A DNA stretch of 5,540 nt from Bacteroidales bacterium (GCA_021107975.1 JAIORT010000562.1:1-5540), one strand, 5' to 3'. Shown: positions 1 to 5,284, counted from the first letter of the stretch. Numbers and translations: made by a program. The notes: generated by a model from the letters alone, not told the origin.

Positions 1-57
1 GAAGTGATGCCATCGAATGAGGTAGTGGATTATGTGAGTATTTTGTTTTATAAGTAA
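1..57 (+). CDS. C-terminal end of an unidentified protein (partial)
   Basis: Reading frame 1 is open from the window edge to a TAA at 55-57 and gives an 18-residue tail beginning EVMPSNEVVDY and ending in ILFYK. Codon choice is ordinary for the window, and the segment is followed by repeat-bearing intergenic DNA, which fits a real gene end. Too little is left to recognise a family. A small AT-rich hairpin (63-68 with 73-78, loop TATC) follows the stop and could contribute to termination, but it is weak. The gene converges with the toxin-antitoxin pair on the other strand. Confidence 0.45.
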   Translation, partial: EVMPSNEVVDYVSILFYK

Positions 58-107
58 GATTAATTAAGTATCCTTAATCTTTAGCCTACATTATTCATAA
101 AATCTCT

Positions 108-254
108 CGCAAAGACGCTAAGTCGCAAAGAATAAGTAAATTAGTAATAAATGTTTAAAACATTTCATTAAATATTCGTCAGACCACTTCGCACATGGCA
201 AACGCACAGGACAAATTGTTTCAATTCAAATCTTTGCGACTTAGCGTCTTTGCG
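108..254. repeat. Palindromic element with perfect 24-bp inverted repeat arms
   Basis: The arm at 108-131 is the exact reverse complement of the arm at 231-254, with 99 nt between them. Each arm consists of three 8-nt units of the form CGCAAAGA, CGCTAAGT, CGCAAAGA, so the arm is itself a small tandem array. Homology stops sharply at the inner edges; outside the arms only a loose ATTCAT-like similarity remains. The element fills the gap between two convergent genes and encodes no protein. It resembles the dispersed 'cgcaaagac' repeats I recall from Bacteroidota genomes; mobilisation as a MITE-like element or a role as a two-way transcription stop are both inferences. Confidence 0.8.
145..170. 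repeat. Hairpin inside the loop of the palindromic element
   Basis: AAATGTTT (149-156) and AAACATTT (158-165) are perfect complements around a single A at 157. The stem extends through TAAT (145-148) and ATTA (167-170) with one bulged C at 166, giving about 12 base pairs. It is entirely A/T apart from one G-C pair, so it would be weak as RNA. It lies off-centre in the loop of the larger inverted repeat and may be an independent palindrome. Confidence 0.5.
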
Positions 255-293
255 TGATGAATTATTCAGATTAGATATAAATAACAGTATATT

Positions 294-581
294 TTAATCT
301 ACTGGTTTTTTTTGATATTTAACAAACCCAAAAACCTCTATTACGTTTTCTTCTTTATTGATCCGATACACAATGGTATATCCCTTAAAAATTAAATCTC
401 TTATGTCATCATCTTCAAAATATATTGATTTCCTATGTTTATAGGGCATTGGATAAATTTTTTTTATCTGACTTAAGATATCATTTTTGAATTTCTTTGC
501 CCTAACAGGACTATCCTGGGCAATATATTCAATCTGGCGAGAAAGCCTTTTATGAAAAGAAACCTTAATCTTTATCTTCAT
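294..581 (-). CDS. RelE/ParE-family type II toxin
   Basis: This 95-residue basic protein has the size and layout of the RelE/ParE superfamily: N-terminal strand and helices rich in Lys/Arg (KIKIKVSFHKRL, then PVRAKKFKNDI), and a C-terminal sheet carrying the family-typical stretch IRDLIFKGYTIVYRIN at about residues 60-75, then VIEVFGFVKYQKKP. Family members are either ribosome-dependent mRNA endonucleases (RelE) or gyrase inhibitors (ParE). The sequence does not settle which, though the RDLIFKGYTIVYRI core is more ParE-like. The canonical final histidine/arginine pattern is replaced by VKYQKKP. The ATG lies inside the last codons of the antitoxin gene, a 17-nt overlap that implies translational coupling. 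It ends 40 nt from the palindromic element. Confidence 0.85.
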   Translation of the reverse strand: MKIKIKVSFHKRLSRQIEYIAQDSPVRAKKFKNDILSQIKKIYPMPYKHRKSIYFEDDDIRDLIFKGYTIVYRINKEENVIEVFGFVKYQKKPVD

Positions 582-804
582 ATTTTTCGATTACTTCTTC
601 CAGACTATGTTCAACTTCCTCTATTGAATAATACTTTGCTTTTCCTTCTTTCACTTCATTTAACTCTTCCTTTAAATAACTCTGAATTGAAAGATATTCA
701 TTGTTCTCAGTAATTAATTCAATTTCACTTTTATTAAATCTTCCTAAAAACCACATTATATTGGCATATATTTTATCATTTACACGTAATCTAATAGTAT
801 GCAT
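565..804 (-). CDS. Antitoxin of the RelE/ParE pair
   Basis: This 79-residue acidic protein is encoded directly upstream of, and overlapping, the toxin gene. The N-terminus (TIRLRVNDKIYANIMWFLGRF) reads as a strand followed by a helix, as in ribbon-helix-helix-like or RelB-type antitoxins. The C-terminal half (about 45-79) is highly charged, with KEELNEVKEGKAKYYSIEEVEHSLEE split by a GKA turn, and would wrap the toxin. The antitoxin-first order and the overlap are classic for type II modules, where antitoxin and complex usually repress the shared promoter. The start at 804 lies about 25 nt from a good -7 box. Function is assigned from context and overall resemblance, not from a diagnostic motif. 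Confidence 0.8.
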   Translation of the reverse strand: MHTIRLRVNDKIYANIMWFLGRFNKSEIELITENNEYLSIQSYLKEELNEVKEGKAKYYSIEEVEHSLEEVIEKYEDKD

Positions 805-829
805 TGCTAATTCTTTTAAATTTATTACA

Positions 830-837
830 CAAAGATA
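830..837 (-). promoter_or_regulatory. -7 promoter element of the toxin-antitoxin operon
   Basis: On the minus strand this reads TATCTTTG, an exact match to the Bacteroidota -7 consensus TAnnTTTG. It sits 25 nt before the antitoxin ATG, giving an expected 5' leader of roughly 20 nt. No clear TTTG -33 box is seen at 19-20 nt spacing. The enclosing 15 nt (830-844) are identical to the murB promoter region. Confidence 0.6.
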
Positions 838-868
838 TAAATAATAATGACCGGTTGTATATTTTTCC

Positions 869-897
869 GAAGGTCTAACGAACTCCGGAAGGTCTAA
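869..897. repeat. 10-nt direct repeat upstream of the antitoxin promoter
   Basis: GAAGGTCTAA occurs at 869-878 and again at 888-897, a period of 19 nt, and the preceding bases (CC or CCG) also match. TTCCG (865-869) and CGGAA (886-890) form a short inverted pair around it. It lies 32-60 nt upstream of the -7 box, so it could be an operator for autoregulation, or simply a dispersed repeat fragment. Confidence 0.5.
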
Positions 898-940
898 ATC
901 TAAAATCTAAATTCGTAAATCGTAAATCGTAAATCGTAAT
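893..940. repeat. Heptamer tandem array abutting the murB stop
   Basis: Seven degenerate units follow one another: TCTAAA, TCTAAAA, TCTAAAT, then TCGTAAA three times and TCGTAAT. All but the first are exactly 7 nt. The array ends one base before the murB stop codon complement (942-944). On the plus strand it places TAA in all three frames. On the minus strand the TTTACGA units stay open and would read as a repeating FTIYDLR-like peptide. Period-7 arrays of this kind appear as dispersed repeats in Bacteroidota genomes. Confidence 0.8.
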
Positions 941-941
941 T

Positions 942-1958
942 TCATACTACATTCACCTCCCTTTCCAGTTCAACTCCAAACTTTTCAAACACTGATGATT
1001 TAATTTTTTCAGATAATTCCAGGATGTCCTTACCTGTGGCATTCCCATAATTTACAAGCACCAATGCCTGTTTGTCATGCACACCTGCATCCCGCACCCT
1101 TTTGCCTTTCCATCCGCATTGTTCGATGAGCCAACCGGCTGCAAGTTTATAAGTGCCATCGGATTGTAGAAATGAAACAAGTAACGGAAATGCTGATTTT
1201 ATCTTTTTATGCTCTTCTGGTGTTACAACCGGATTTTTATAAAAACTCCCTGCATTGCCAATTATATCCGTATCGGGGAGTTTTCTGCGACGGATGTTGA
1301 TAACGGCTTCACGAATAGCCTTAGCGTCTAGCTCCTTCACGCCAAGCTTTTTTAACTCATCTTTAATTACACCGTAATCCGTTTTAAAAAAGGGCTTTTT
1401 ATTTAAACGAAAGGTAACAGAAAGTATAACAACTTTTCCTTTTAATTCTTTTTTAAAAATACTGCTCCTGTATCCGAAATGGCAATCTGCCTTTTTAAAG
1501 TTCTTTACCGAACCATCAGTTAAATCATAAAACTCAACTTCATAAAAAAAATCTTTCATCTCAACGCCATACGCTCCGATATTCTGGATAGGACTGGCGC
1601 CAACGCTACCGGGTATCAGCGAAAGGTTCTCAATTCCTGCATAGTTATGATTTACACAATACCGGACAAATTCATCCCAGTTTTCACCGGACGCAGCTTT
1701 CACAAAAACATGTTGTGCATCTTCATCAATTATTTCAATACTTCTAAGGTCAATTTTTATTACAAGTCCGTTAAAATTCTTTGTAAAAAGAATATTGCTT
1801 CCACCTCCAATGAATAAATAAGGTAATTTCTTAATTTCGATAAATCTATCTATTTCCCTTATGTCAGCCAATGAAGCAACCTGAATAAAATATTTTGCAT
1901 CTACATTTAAACCGAAAGTATTAAATGATTTTAACGAATAATCTTGTAAAATTTCCAT
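942..1958 (-). CDS. murB: UDP-N-acetylenolpyruvoylglucosamine reductase MurB
   Basis: MurB is a cytoplasmic FAD enzyme that uses NADPH to reduce UDP-GlcNAc-enolpyruvate to UDP-MurNAc, the second committed step of peptidoglycan synthesis. At 338 residues it matches the long type I form. Visible landmarks: SFNTFGL near residue 11; FAD-binding IGGGSN at 50-55; IPGSVGASPIQNIGAYG at 115-131; the type I GYRSSIFK loop at 162-169; GNAGSFYKNP at 234-243, with the catalytic serine expected at Ser238; AAGWLIEQCGWKG near 273-286; and LEREV at the C-terminus, where Glu334 probably matches the catalytic glutamate. The protein is intact. The ATG at 1958 fits the usual MurB N-terminus, yet a -7 box lies only 5 nt upstream, so the transcript may be leaderless. 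It diverges from the glycosyltransferase operon. Confidence 0.97.
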   Translation of the reverse strand: MEILQDYSLKSFNTFGLNVDAKYFIQVASLADIREIDRFIEIKKLPYLFIGGGSNILFTKNFNGLVIKIDLRSIEIIDEDAQHVFVKAASGENWDEFVRYCVNHNYAGIENLSLIPGSVGASPIQNIGAYGVEMKDFFYEVEFYDLTDGSVKNFKKADCHFGYRSSIFKKELKGKVVILSVTFRLNKKPFFKTDYGVIKDELKKLGVKELDAKAIREAVINIRRRKLPDTDIIGNAGSFYKNPVVTPEEHKKIKSAFPLLVSFLQSDGTYKLAAGWLIEQCGWKGKRVRDAGVHDKQALVLVNYGNATGKDILELSEKIKSSVFEKFGVELEREVNVV

Positions 1959-1963
1959 CGTCC

Positions 1964-1971
1964 CAAAGATA
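1964..1971 (-). promoter_or_regulatory. -7 promoter element of murB
   Basis: On the minus strand this reads TATCTTTG, matching TAnnTTTG exactly. Only 5 nt separate it from the murB ATG, so transcription would start at or within a few bases of the start codon. The 15 nt at 1964-1978 are identical to 830-844 at the antitoxin promoter. No -33 TTTG is visible at the expected distance. Confidence 0.55.
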
Positions 1972-1998
1972 TAAATAAAGAGTAATTCATGTATTTAT

Positions 1999-2006
1999 TA
2001 TTTTCG
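1999..2006 (+). promoter_or_regulatory. Possible -7 element of the glycosyltransferase operon
   Basis: TATTTTCG matches TAnnTTTG with one mismatch and lies 21 nt upstream of the TTG start at 2028. No good -33 box is seen. It is the best candidate in the 69-bp divergent gap, but it is weak. Confidence 0.3.
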
Positions 2007-2027
2007 CCGGATAAAACCTGGTAATAA

Positions 2028-3143
2028 TTGAAAAAAGTAATTGTATCGGTAATAAACGATCTAATAACTGACCAAAGAGTTGATAAGACATGCAACACTC
2101 TGGTAAGATTGGGATTTGATGTAATGCTTATAGGAAGAAAAAAAAGAGACAGCCTTCCTCTTGATAAAAGAAATTACAACACGCACCGTATGAAACTTTT
2201 TTTTGAAAAAGGCATATTTTTCTATGCAGAATACAATACCCGGTTGTTCTTTTTTCTTCTTTTCCATAAAGCAGATTTATTGGTTTCAAACGATCTTGAT
2301 ACACTCCTACCTAATTTTCTGATACATAAATTCAAACGTATCCATATTGTTTACGACAGCCACGAATATTTCACGGAAACTCCCGAAGTAGTCAACAGGA
2401 AATTCGTTAAAGGCGTTTGGGAAAGCATCGAAAAATGGATTTTCCCGAAGTTAAAGGATGTTTTTACGGTGAGTGAATCCATTGCCGGTGTTTACAAACA
2501 AAAATACAGAATTGATGTTAAAGTGGTCAGGAATATTCCTATGATAAAAAAAATTACCAAAGTAAAATCTAAAAAAGAACTGGGGCTTCCGGAAGATAAA
2601 AAAATTATCCTGCTACAAGGTTCGGGCATTAATATTCAACGTGGCGCTGAAGAGCTGATCGAATCCATGCAATATCTCGAAAACATACTTTTACTTATTA
2701 TCGGAGGAGGAGATGTAATTGAGGATCTAAAAAAACAATCGGCAAAACTGAATTTACAAAACAAAATCAGGTTTATTCCGAAACTTTCTATTGACGAGTT
2801 GTTTCATTACACCACCAATGCTGATATCGGTCTTACATTAGACAAAGACACCAATCTGAATTACAGATACAGTCTTCCTAACAAATTATTCGATTATATA
2901 CATGCCGGCATTCCGGTTCTGGCATCGCCCATGGTGGAGGTAAAAAAAATTATAGAAAAATATAAAATCGGCGATACTATTGAGAACCATGACCCAAAAC
3001 ATATAGCTTCGAAAATCCGGCAGATGACAGAAGATGAAGCACAAATAAAAATCCGGAAAGAAAACCTTAAGTTTGCAGCCGAAGAGTTATGCTGGGAAAA
3101 GGAAGAAAAAATAATAGCGGATGTTTATAAGCAATATGCCTGA
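2028..3143 (+). CDS. GT-B glycosyltransferase (GT4-like)
   Basis: This 371-residue protein has a GT-B fold layout and would transfer a sugar from an activated donor to a growing glycan at the cytoplasmic face; donor and acceptor cannot be read from the sequence. The N-terminal domain opens with MKKVIVSVINDLITDQRV and contains VYDSHEYFTETPE near 108-120. The C-terminal domain has ILLQGSG (194-200), LLIIGGGD (222-229) and SLPNKLFDYIHAGIPVLAS at 282-300, the donor-binding region typical of GT4-type enzymes. There is no signal peptide; a hydrophobic patch (FFYAEYNTRLFFFLLF, about 64-79) may be a membrane-associating surface. The start is TTG, forced by an in-frame TAA directly before it (2025-2027); the encoded N-terminus is typical of the family. 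The last bases overlap the next gene, suggesting an operon. Confidence 0.88.
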   Translation: MKKVIVSVINDLITDQRVDKTCNTLVRLGFDVMLIGRKKRDSLPLDKRNYNTHRMKLFFEKGIFFYAEYNTRLFFFLLFHKADLLVSNDLDTLLPNFLIHKFKRIHIVYDSHEYFTETPEVVNRKFVKGVWESIEKWIFPKLKDVFTVSESIAGVYKQKYRIDVKVVRNIPMIKKITKVKSKKELGLPEDKKIILLQGSGINIQRGAEELIESMQYLENILLLIIGGGDVIEDLKKQSAKLNLQNKIRFIPKLSIDELFHYTTNADIGLTLDKDTNLNYRYSLPNKLFDYIHAGIPVLASPMVEVKKIIEKYKIGDTIENHDPKHIASKIRQMTEDEAQIKIRKENLKFAAEELCWEKEEKIIADVYKQYA

Positions 3144-4266
3144 CAAGTATTTACATATCGTTTCTTTCGACATACCGTATCCGCCAAACTACGGTGGTGT
3201 GATAGATGTATTTTACAAGCTTAAAGCACTTCATAAAAAAGGTATTAAAATTATATTGCATTGTTATGAATATGAGGGACGAAACAGAAACGATGAGTTA
3301 AAAAAATATTGTAAGGAGGTTTTTTATTATCCAAGGATATTGGGGTTAATATCAGCTTTATCATTGAAACCTTACATCGTTTCGAGCCGGCGTTCGGAGA
3401 AGCTGATAAATAATTTACTGAAAGACGACTATCCTATCCTTTTTGAAGGATTACACAGTTGTTATTATATAAACGATAAAAGATTAAAAAATCGTTTTAA
3501 AATATACAGGGAAAGCAATATTGAACACCGGTACTACTTTAGCCTTTGTAAAGTTGATAAAAATACTTTCAAGAAGCTGTATTTTCTGTTTGCCAGTATC
3601 AAGCTGCGTTTATATCAGAAAGTCCTGAAACATGCTTCCCTGATGCTTGTAGTTTCAGAAAAAGATACTGAATATCTCGGAAAACACTTCCCTGAAAACA
3701 AAGTTGAGTATCTTCCGAGTTTTCACGCTAATGAAAAAGTTGAATCCAAAACAGGCAAAGGAGACTATGCCTTGTACAATGGCAACATTGAAGTACCTGA
3801 AAATGCACATGCAGTTTCTTACCTGATCAATGGGGTTTTTAATGATTTGAATATACCTTTGGTAGTTGCAGGTATGAACCCTCCGCAATATATTCAAAAA
3901 CTTTCTTCGGAACATCCAAATGTTAAAATCATTGCCAATCCTGATGACGAACAGATGTTCGACCTGATCCGCAATGCACATGTTAATATTCTTGTTACTT
4001 TCCAGGCAACCGGGCTTAAGCTGAAATTGCTTAACACTCTTTATAAAGGAAGGTATTGCCTTGTAAACGACAAAATGCTAAATGGCACTAATCTGAATAA
4101 TCTTTGTGAGATTGGGAATACACCCGCCGGACTAAAGGAAAAATTAAAAACGCTTTTCAAACAAAATTTTGAAGAAGACCAGATTTCCCTCAGAGAAAAA
4201 ACCCTGAACAAGTACTATTCCAACGAAATGAATGCAGAAAAATTAATTCAGGGAGTGTTTGGATAA
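3136..4266 (+). CDS. Second GT-B-type glycosyltransferase
   Basis: From the ATG at 3136 the protein has 376 residues (381 if the in-frame ATG at 3121 is used). I prefer 3136: it overlaps the previous stop by 8 nt (ATGCCTGA), and the core motif then falls near the N-terminus (HIVSFDIPYPPNYGGVIDVF, ending near 26), as in typical GT-B proteins, where the PPNYGG loop contacts substrate. Other landmarks: SNIEHRYYF (127-135), LVVSEKDTEYL (172-182), ALYNGNIEVPENAHAV (212-227) opening the C-terminal domain, PLVVAG (241-246), and VTFQATGLKLKLLNTLYKG (287-305) at the place of the donor-binding helix. The classic GT4 EX7E motif is not evident, so its GT family is uncertain. It is probably co-transcribed and translationally coupled with the upstream glycosyltransferase, and both likely act on the same surface glycan. 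A repeat-filled gap follows the stop. Confidence 0.82.
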   Translation: MPDKYLHIVSFDIPYPPNYGGVIDVFYKLKALHKKGIKIILHCYEYEGRNRNDELKKYCKEVFYYPRILGLISALSLKPYIVSSRRSEKLINNLLKDDYPILFEGLHSCYYINDKRLKNRFKIYRESNIEHRYYFSLCKVDKNTFKKLYFLFASIKLRLYQKVLKHASLMLVVSEKDTEYLGKHFPENKVEYLPSFHANEKVESKTGKGDYALYNGNIEVPENAHAVSYLINGVFNDLNIPLVVAGMNPPQYIQKLSSEHPNVKIIANPDDEQMFDLIRNAHVNILVTFQATGLKLKLLNTLYKGRYCLVNDKMLNGTNLNNLCEIGNTPAGLKEKLKTLFKQNFEEDQISLREKTLNKYYSNEMNAEKLIQGVFG

Positions 4267-4282
4267 TGGGGGGCTAAAACAT

Positions 4283-4345
4283 GTTATTAGTTATTTGTTA
4301 TACGTTAAATGTTATAAGTTAAATGTAAATCGTCAATAATCAATA
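4283..4345. repeat. Nine-unit heptamer tandem array after the glycosyltransferase operon
   Basis: Nine consecutive 7-nt units keep perfect phase: GTTATTA, GTTATTT, GTTATAC, GTTAAAT, GTTATAA, GTTAAAT, GTAAATC, GTCAATA, ATCAATA. No unit is exactly repeated next to itself, so the period is conserved while the sequence drifts. It starts 16 nt after the glycosyltransferase stop codon. Plus-strand stops fall in every frame. No coding potential is seen. Confidence 0.8.
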
Positions 4346-4352
4346 GATAGCT

Positions 4353-4509
4353 CACTCCGAAAATTAAAAAATATAAAAATGCCACAAAAACACCAAGTCA
4401 CAAAATTTCACAAAATAATATATACCAGCCAAATACCTTTGGTGGGATTTTGTGTTTTAGTGGTTCCATACGGACAAGTTTAGTGGCAAAAAAGCGGCTT
4501 TTCGGAGTG
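4353..4509. repeat. 157-bp inverted-repeat-bounded element
   Basis: CACTCCGAAAA (4353-4363) is the exact reverse complement of TTTTCGGAGTG (4499-4509). A second, inner complementary pair, GCCAC (4381-4385) and GTGGC (4483-4487), keeps the same order, so the element is a nested palindrome. TCAATAATCAA lies outside it on both sides (4333-4343 and 4513-4523) in direct orientation, like a target duplication, although the gaps to the arms differ (9 and 3 nt). It has no open frame; if it moves it would be non-autonomous. Confidence 0.65.
4383..4462. repeat. Head-to-head octamer arrays inside the 157-bp element
   Basis: The left side has octamers CACAAAAA (4383-4390), CACCAAGT (4391-4398), CACAAAAT (4399-4406) and, after TT, CACAAAAT (4409-4416). 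The right side has ATTTTGTG (4447-4454) and TTTTAGTG (4455-4462), which are the same units inverted. Unit order and the CNCNAAGT middle unit match the arms of the palindrome at 108-254, with CA in place of CG. Confidence 0.65.
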
Positions 4510-4511
4510 GA

Positions 4512-4594
4512 CTCAATAATCAAGAAAAAAGGAGGTAAAATAAAATATATTTGTGTTAATTAGTGTAATTCGTGTCAATAATCAAGAATCAATC
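4512..4594. repeat. 14-nt direct repeat straddling the ftsE stop
   Basis: TCAATAATCAAGAA occurs at 4513-4526 and again at 4575-4588, 62 nt apart. Both copies are heptamer pairs (NTCAATA, ATCAAGA); the second continues with ATCAATC to 4594. The second copy lies within the ftsE coding end and encodes its final residues and stop on the minus strand. Confidence 0.7.
4550..4576. repeat. Nonamer array touching the ftsE stop codon
   Basis: Three 9-nt units follow each other: TTTGTGTTA, ATTAGTGTA, ATTCGTGTC, with consensus ATTNGTGTN. The last unit overlaps the ftsE stop codon complement by 2 nt. Sequences like this (gtgtnattngtgtnatt) recur between genes in many bacterial genomes as far as I recall. 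Nothing coding is seen. Confidence 0.7.
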
Positions 4595-5264
4595 TTTCCG
4601 AAACCACTTTCCCATCTTCGCATTTTAATGTTCTTGCCGGGAACTCCTTGAACAGGGTGTAATTATGTGTAGCCATTAAAACCGCTCGTCCCGTTTTACT
4701 AATATCAAATAAAAGTTTCATAATTCCTTTTGATGTTTCAGGGTCCAGGTTTCCGGTTGGCTCATCTGCCAGAATGATCTCAGGATCGTTAACCAATGCT
4801 CTTGCAACTCCAACCCTTTGCTGTTCACCACCCGACAACTGGTGTGGCATTTTAAATCCTTTTGTACCCAAACCTACTTTATCCAAAACATCCTGTGTGC
4901 GTTCCTGCATCTTGCGTTTATCTTTCCATCCTGTGGCTTTCATCACAAAATGCAGATTTTCGGCAACACTTCTATCGGTGAGTAGTTGAAAATCCTGGAA
5001 AATGATTCCCAGCTTCCGGCGCAAAAAAGGTATTTCTTTATTTCTTATTTTACTCAGGTCATGTCCTGCAACCACTGCCGAACCTTCTTTTAATGGCAAA
5101 TCGGCATAGATGATCTGGAGCAGGCTGCTTTTTCCGCTGCCGGTTTTACCAATTAAATATACAAATTCACCTTTCTCTATCTTCAGGTTAACATCGGATA
5201 AAACCAGTATCTCTCTCTGAAAGACCGAAATATTCTCTAATTCAATTGTTGTATCGAGCGACAT
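4575..5264 (-). CDS. ftsE: FtsE-like cell-division ABC transporter ATPase
   Basis: FtsE is the cytoplasmic ATPase that pairs with the membrane protein FtsX at the divisome and transmits ATP-driven changes to periplasmic cell-wall hydrolase regulators. All ABC landmarks are present in 229 residues: Walker A GKTGSGKS (39-46), Q-loop FQDFQLL with Gln90, signature LSGGEQQR (143-150), Walker B IILADEP with catalytic Glu168, D-loop GNLDP (171-175) and switch His200. Length and the FxDFQLL and GNLDPETS wording favour FtsE over LolD, a close relative that remains the main alternative. No ftsX lies next to it in the window. The final residues ILDY and the stop are encoded within a heptamer repeat, so the C-terminal tail may have been replaced by repeat sequence. 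It diverges from the exported-protein gene. Confidence 0.9.
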   Translation of the reverse strand: MSLDTTIELENISVFQREILVLSDVNLKIEKGEFVYLIGKTGSGKSSLLQIIYADLPLKEGSAVVAGHDLSKIRNKEIPFLRRKLGIIFQDFQLLTDRSVAENLHFVMKATGWKDKRKMQERTQDVLDKVGLGTKGFKMPHQLSGGEQQRVGVARALVNDPEIILADEPTGNLDPETSKGIMKLLFDISKTGRAVLMATHNYTLFKEFPARTLKCEDGKVVSERLILDY

Positions 5265-5284
5265 ATTTATTTAATTAGCAGAGC

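Noticed and set aside
63..78. Hairpin ATTAAG/CTTAAT after the first gene as a terminator
   Set aside because: The stem has 6 pairs with only one G-C, and there is no proper T-run, so it cannot be supported as an intrinsic terminator.
893..940. CRISPR array
   Set aside because: Units are 7 nt with no spacers between them, unlike CRISPR repeats of about 24-40 nt with unique spacers; the other arrays fail for the same reason.
2061..2267. Open frame of 68 codons on the minus strand
   Set aside because: It lies wholly inside the first glycosyltransferase gene, is rich in Lys and Phe as expected from antisense AT-rich sequence, and shows no domain.
3655..3981. Open frame of 108 codons on the minus strand
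   Set aside because: It is antisense to the second glycosyltransferase, has an unnatural composition and resembles no family; the plus frame is clearly the coding one.
4353..4509. Insertion sequence
   Set aside because: It has inverted ends and flanking direct repeats but, at 157 bp, no transposase frame; at most it is a non-autonomous element.
4529..4536. Perfect Shine-Dalgarno-like AAGGAGGT on the plus strand
   Set aside because: No ATG follows at a usable distance; the nearby TTG frame stops after two codons, and the GTG frame runs antisense into ftsE. Bacteroidota also rarely use this signal.
4774..4989. Open frame of 71 codons on the plus strand
   Set aside because: It is antisense to the conserved ATPase core of ftsE, and its Cys/Pro/Ser-rich composition is typical of antisense artefacts.
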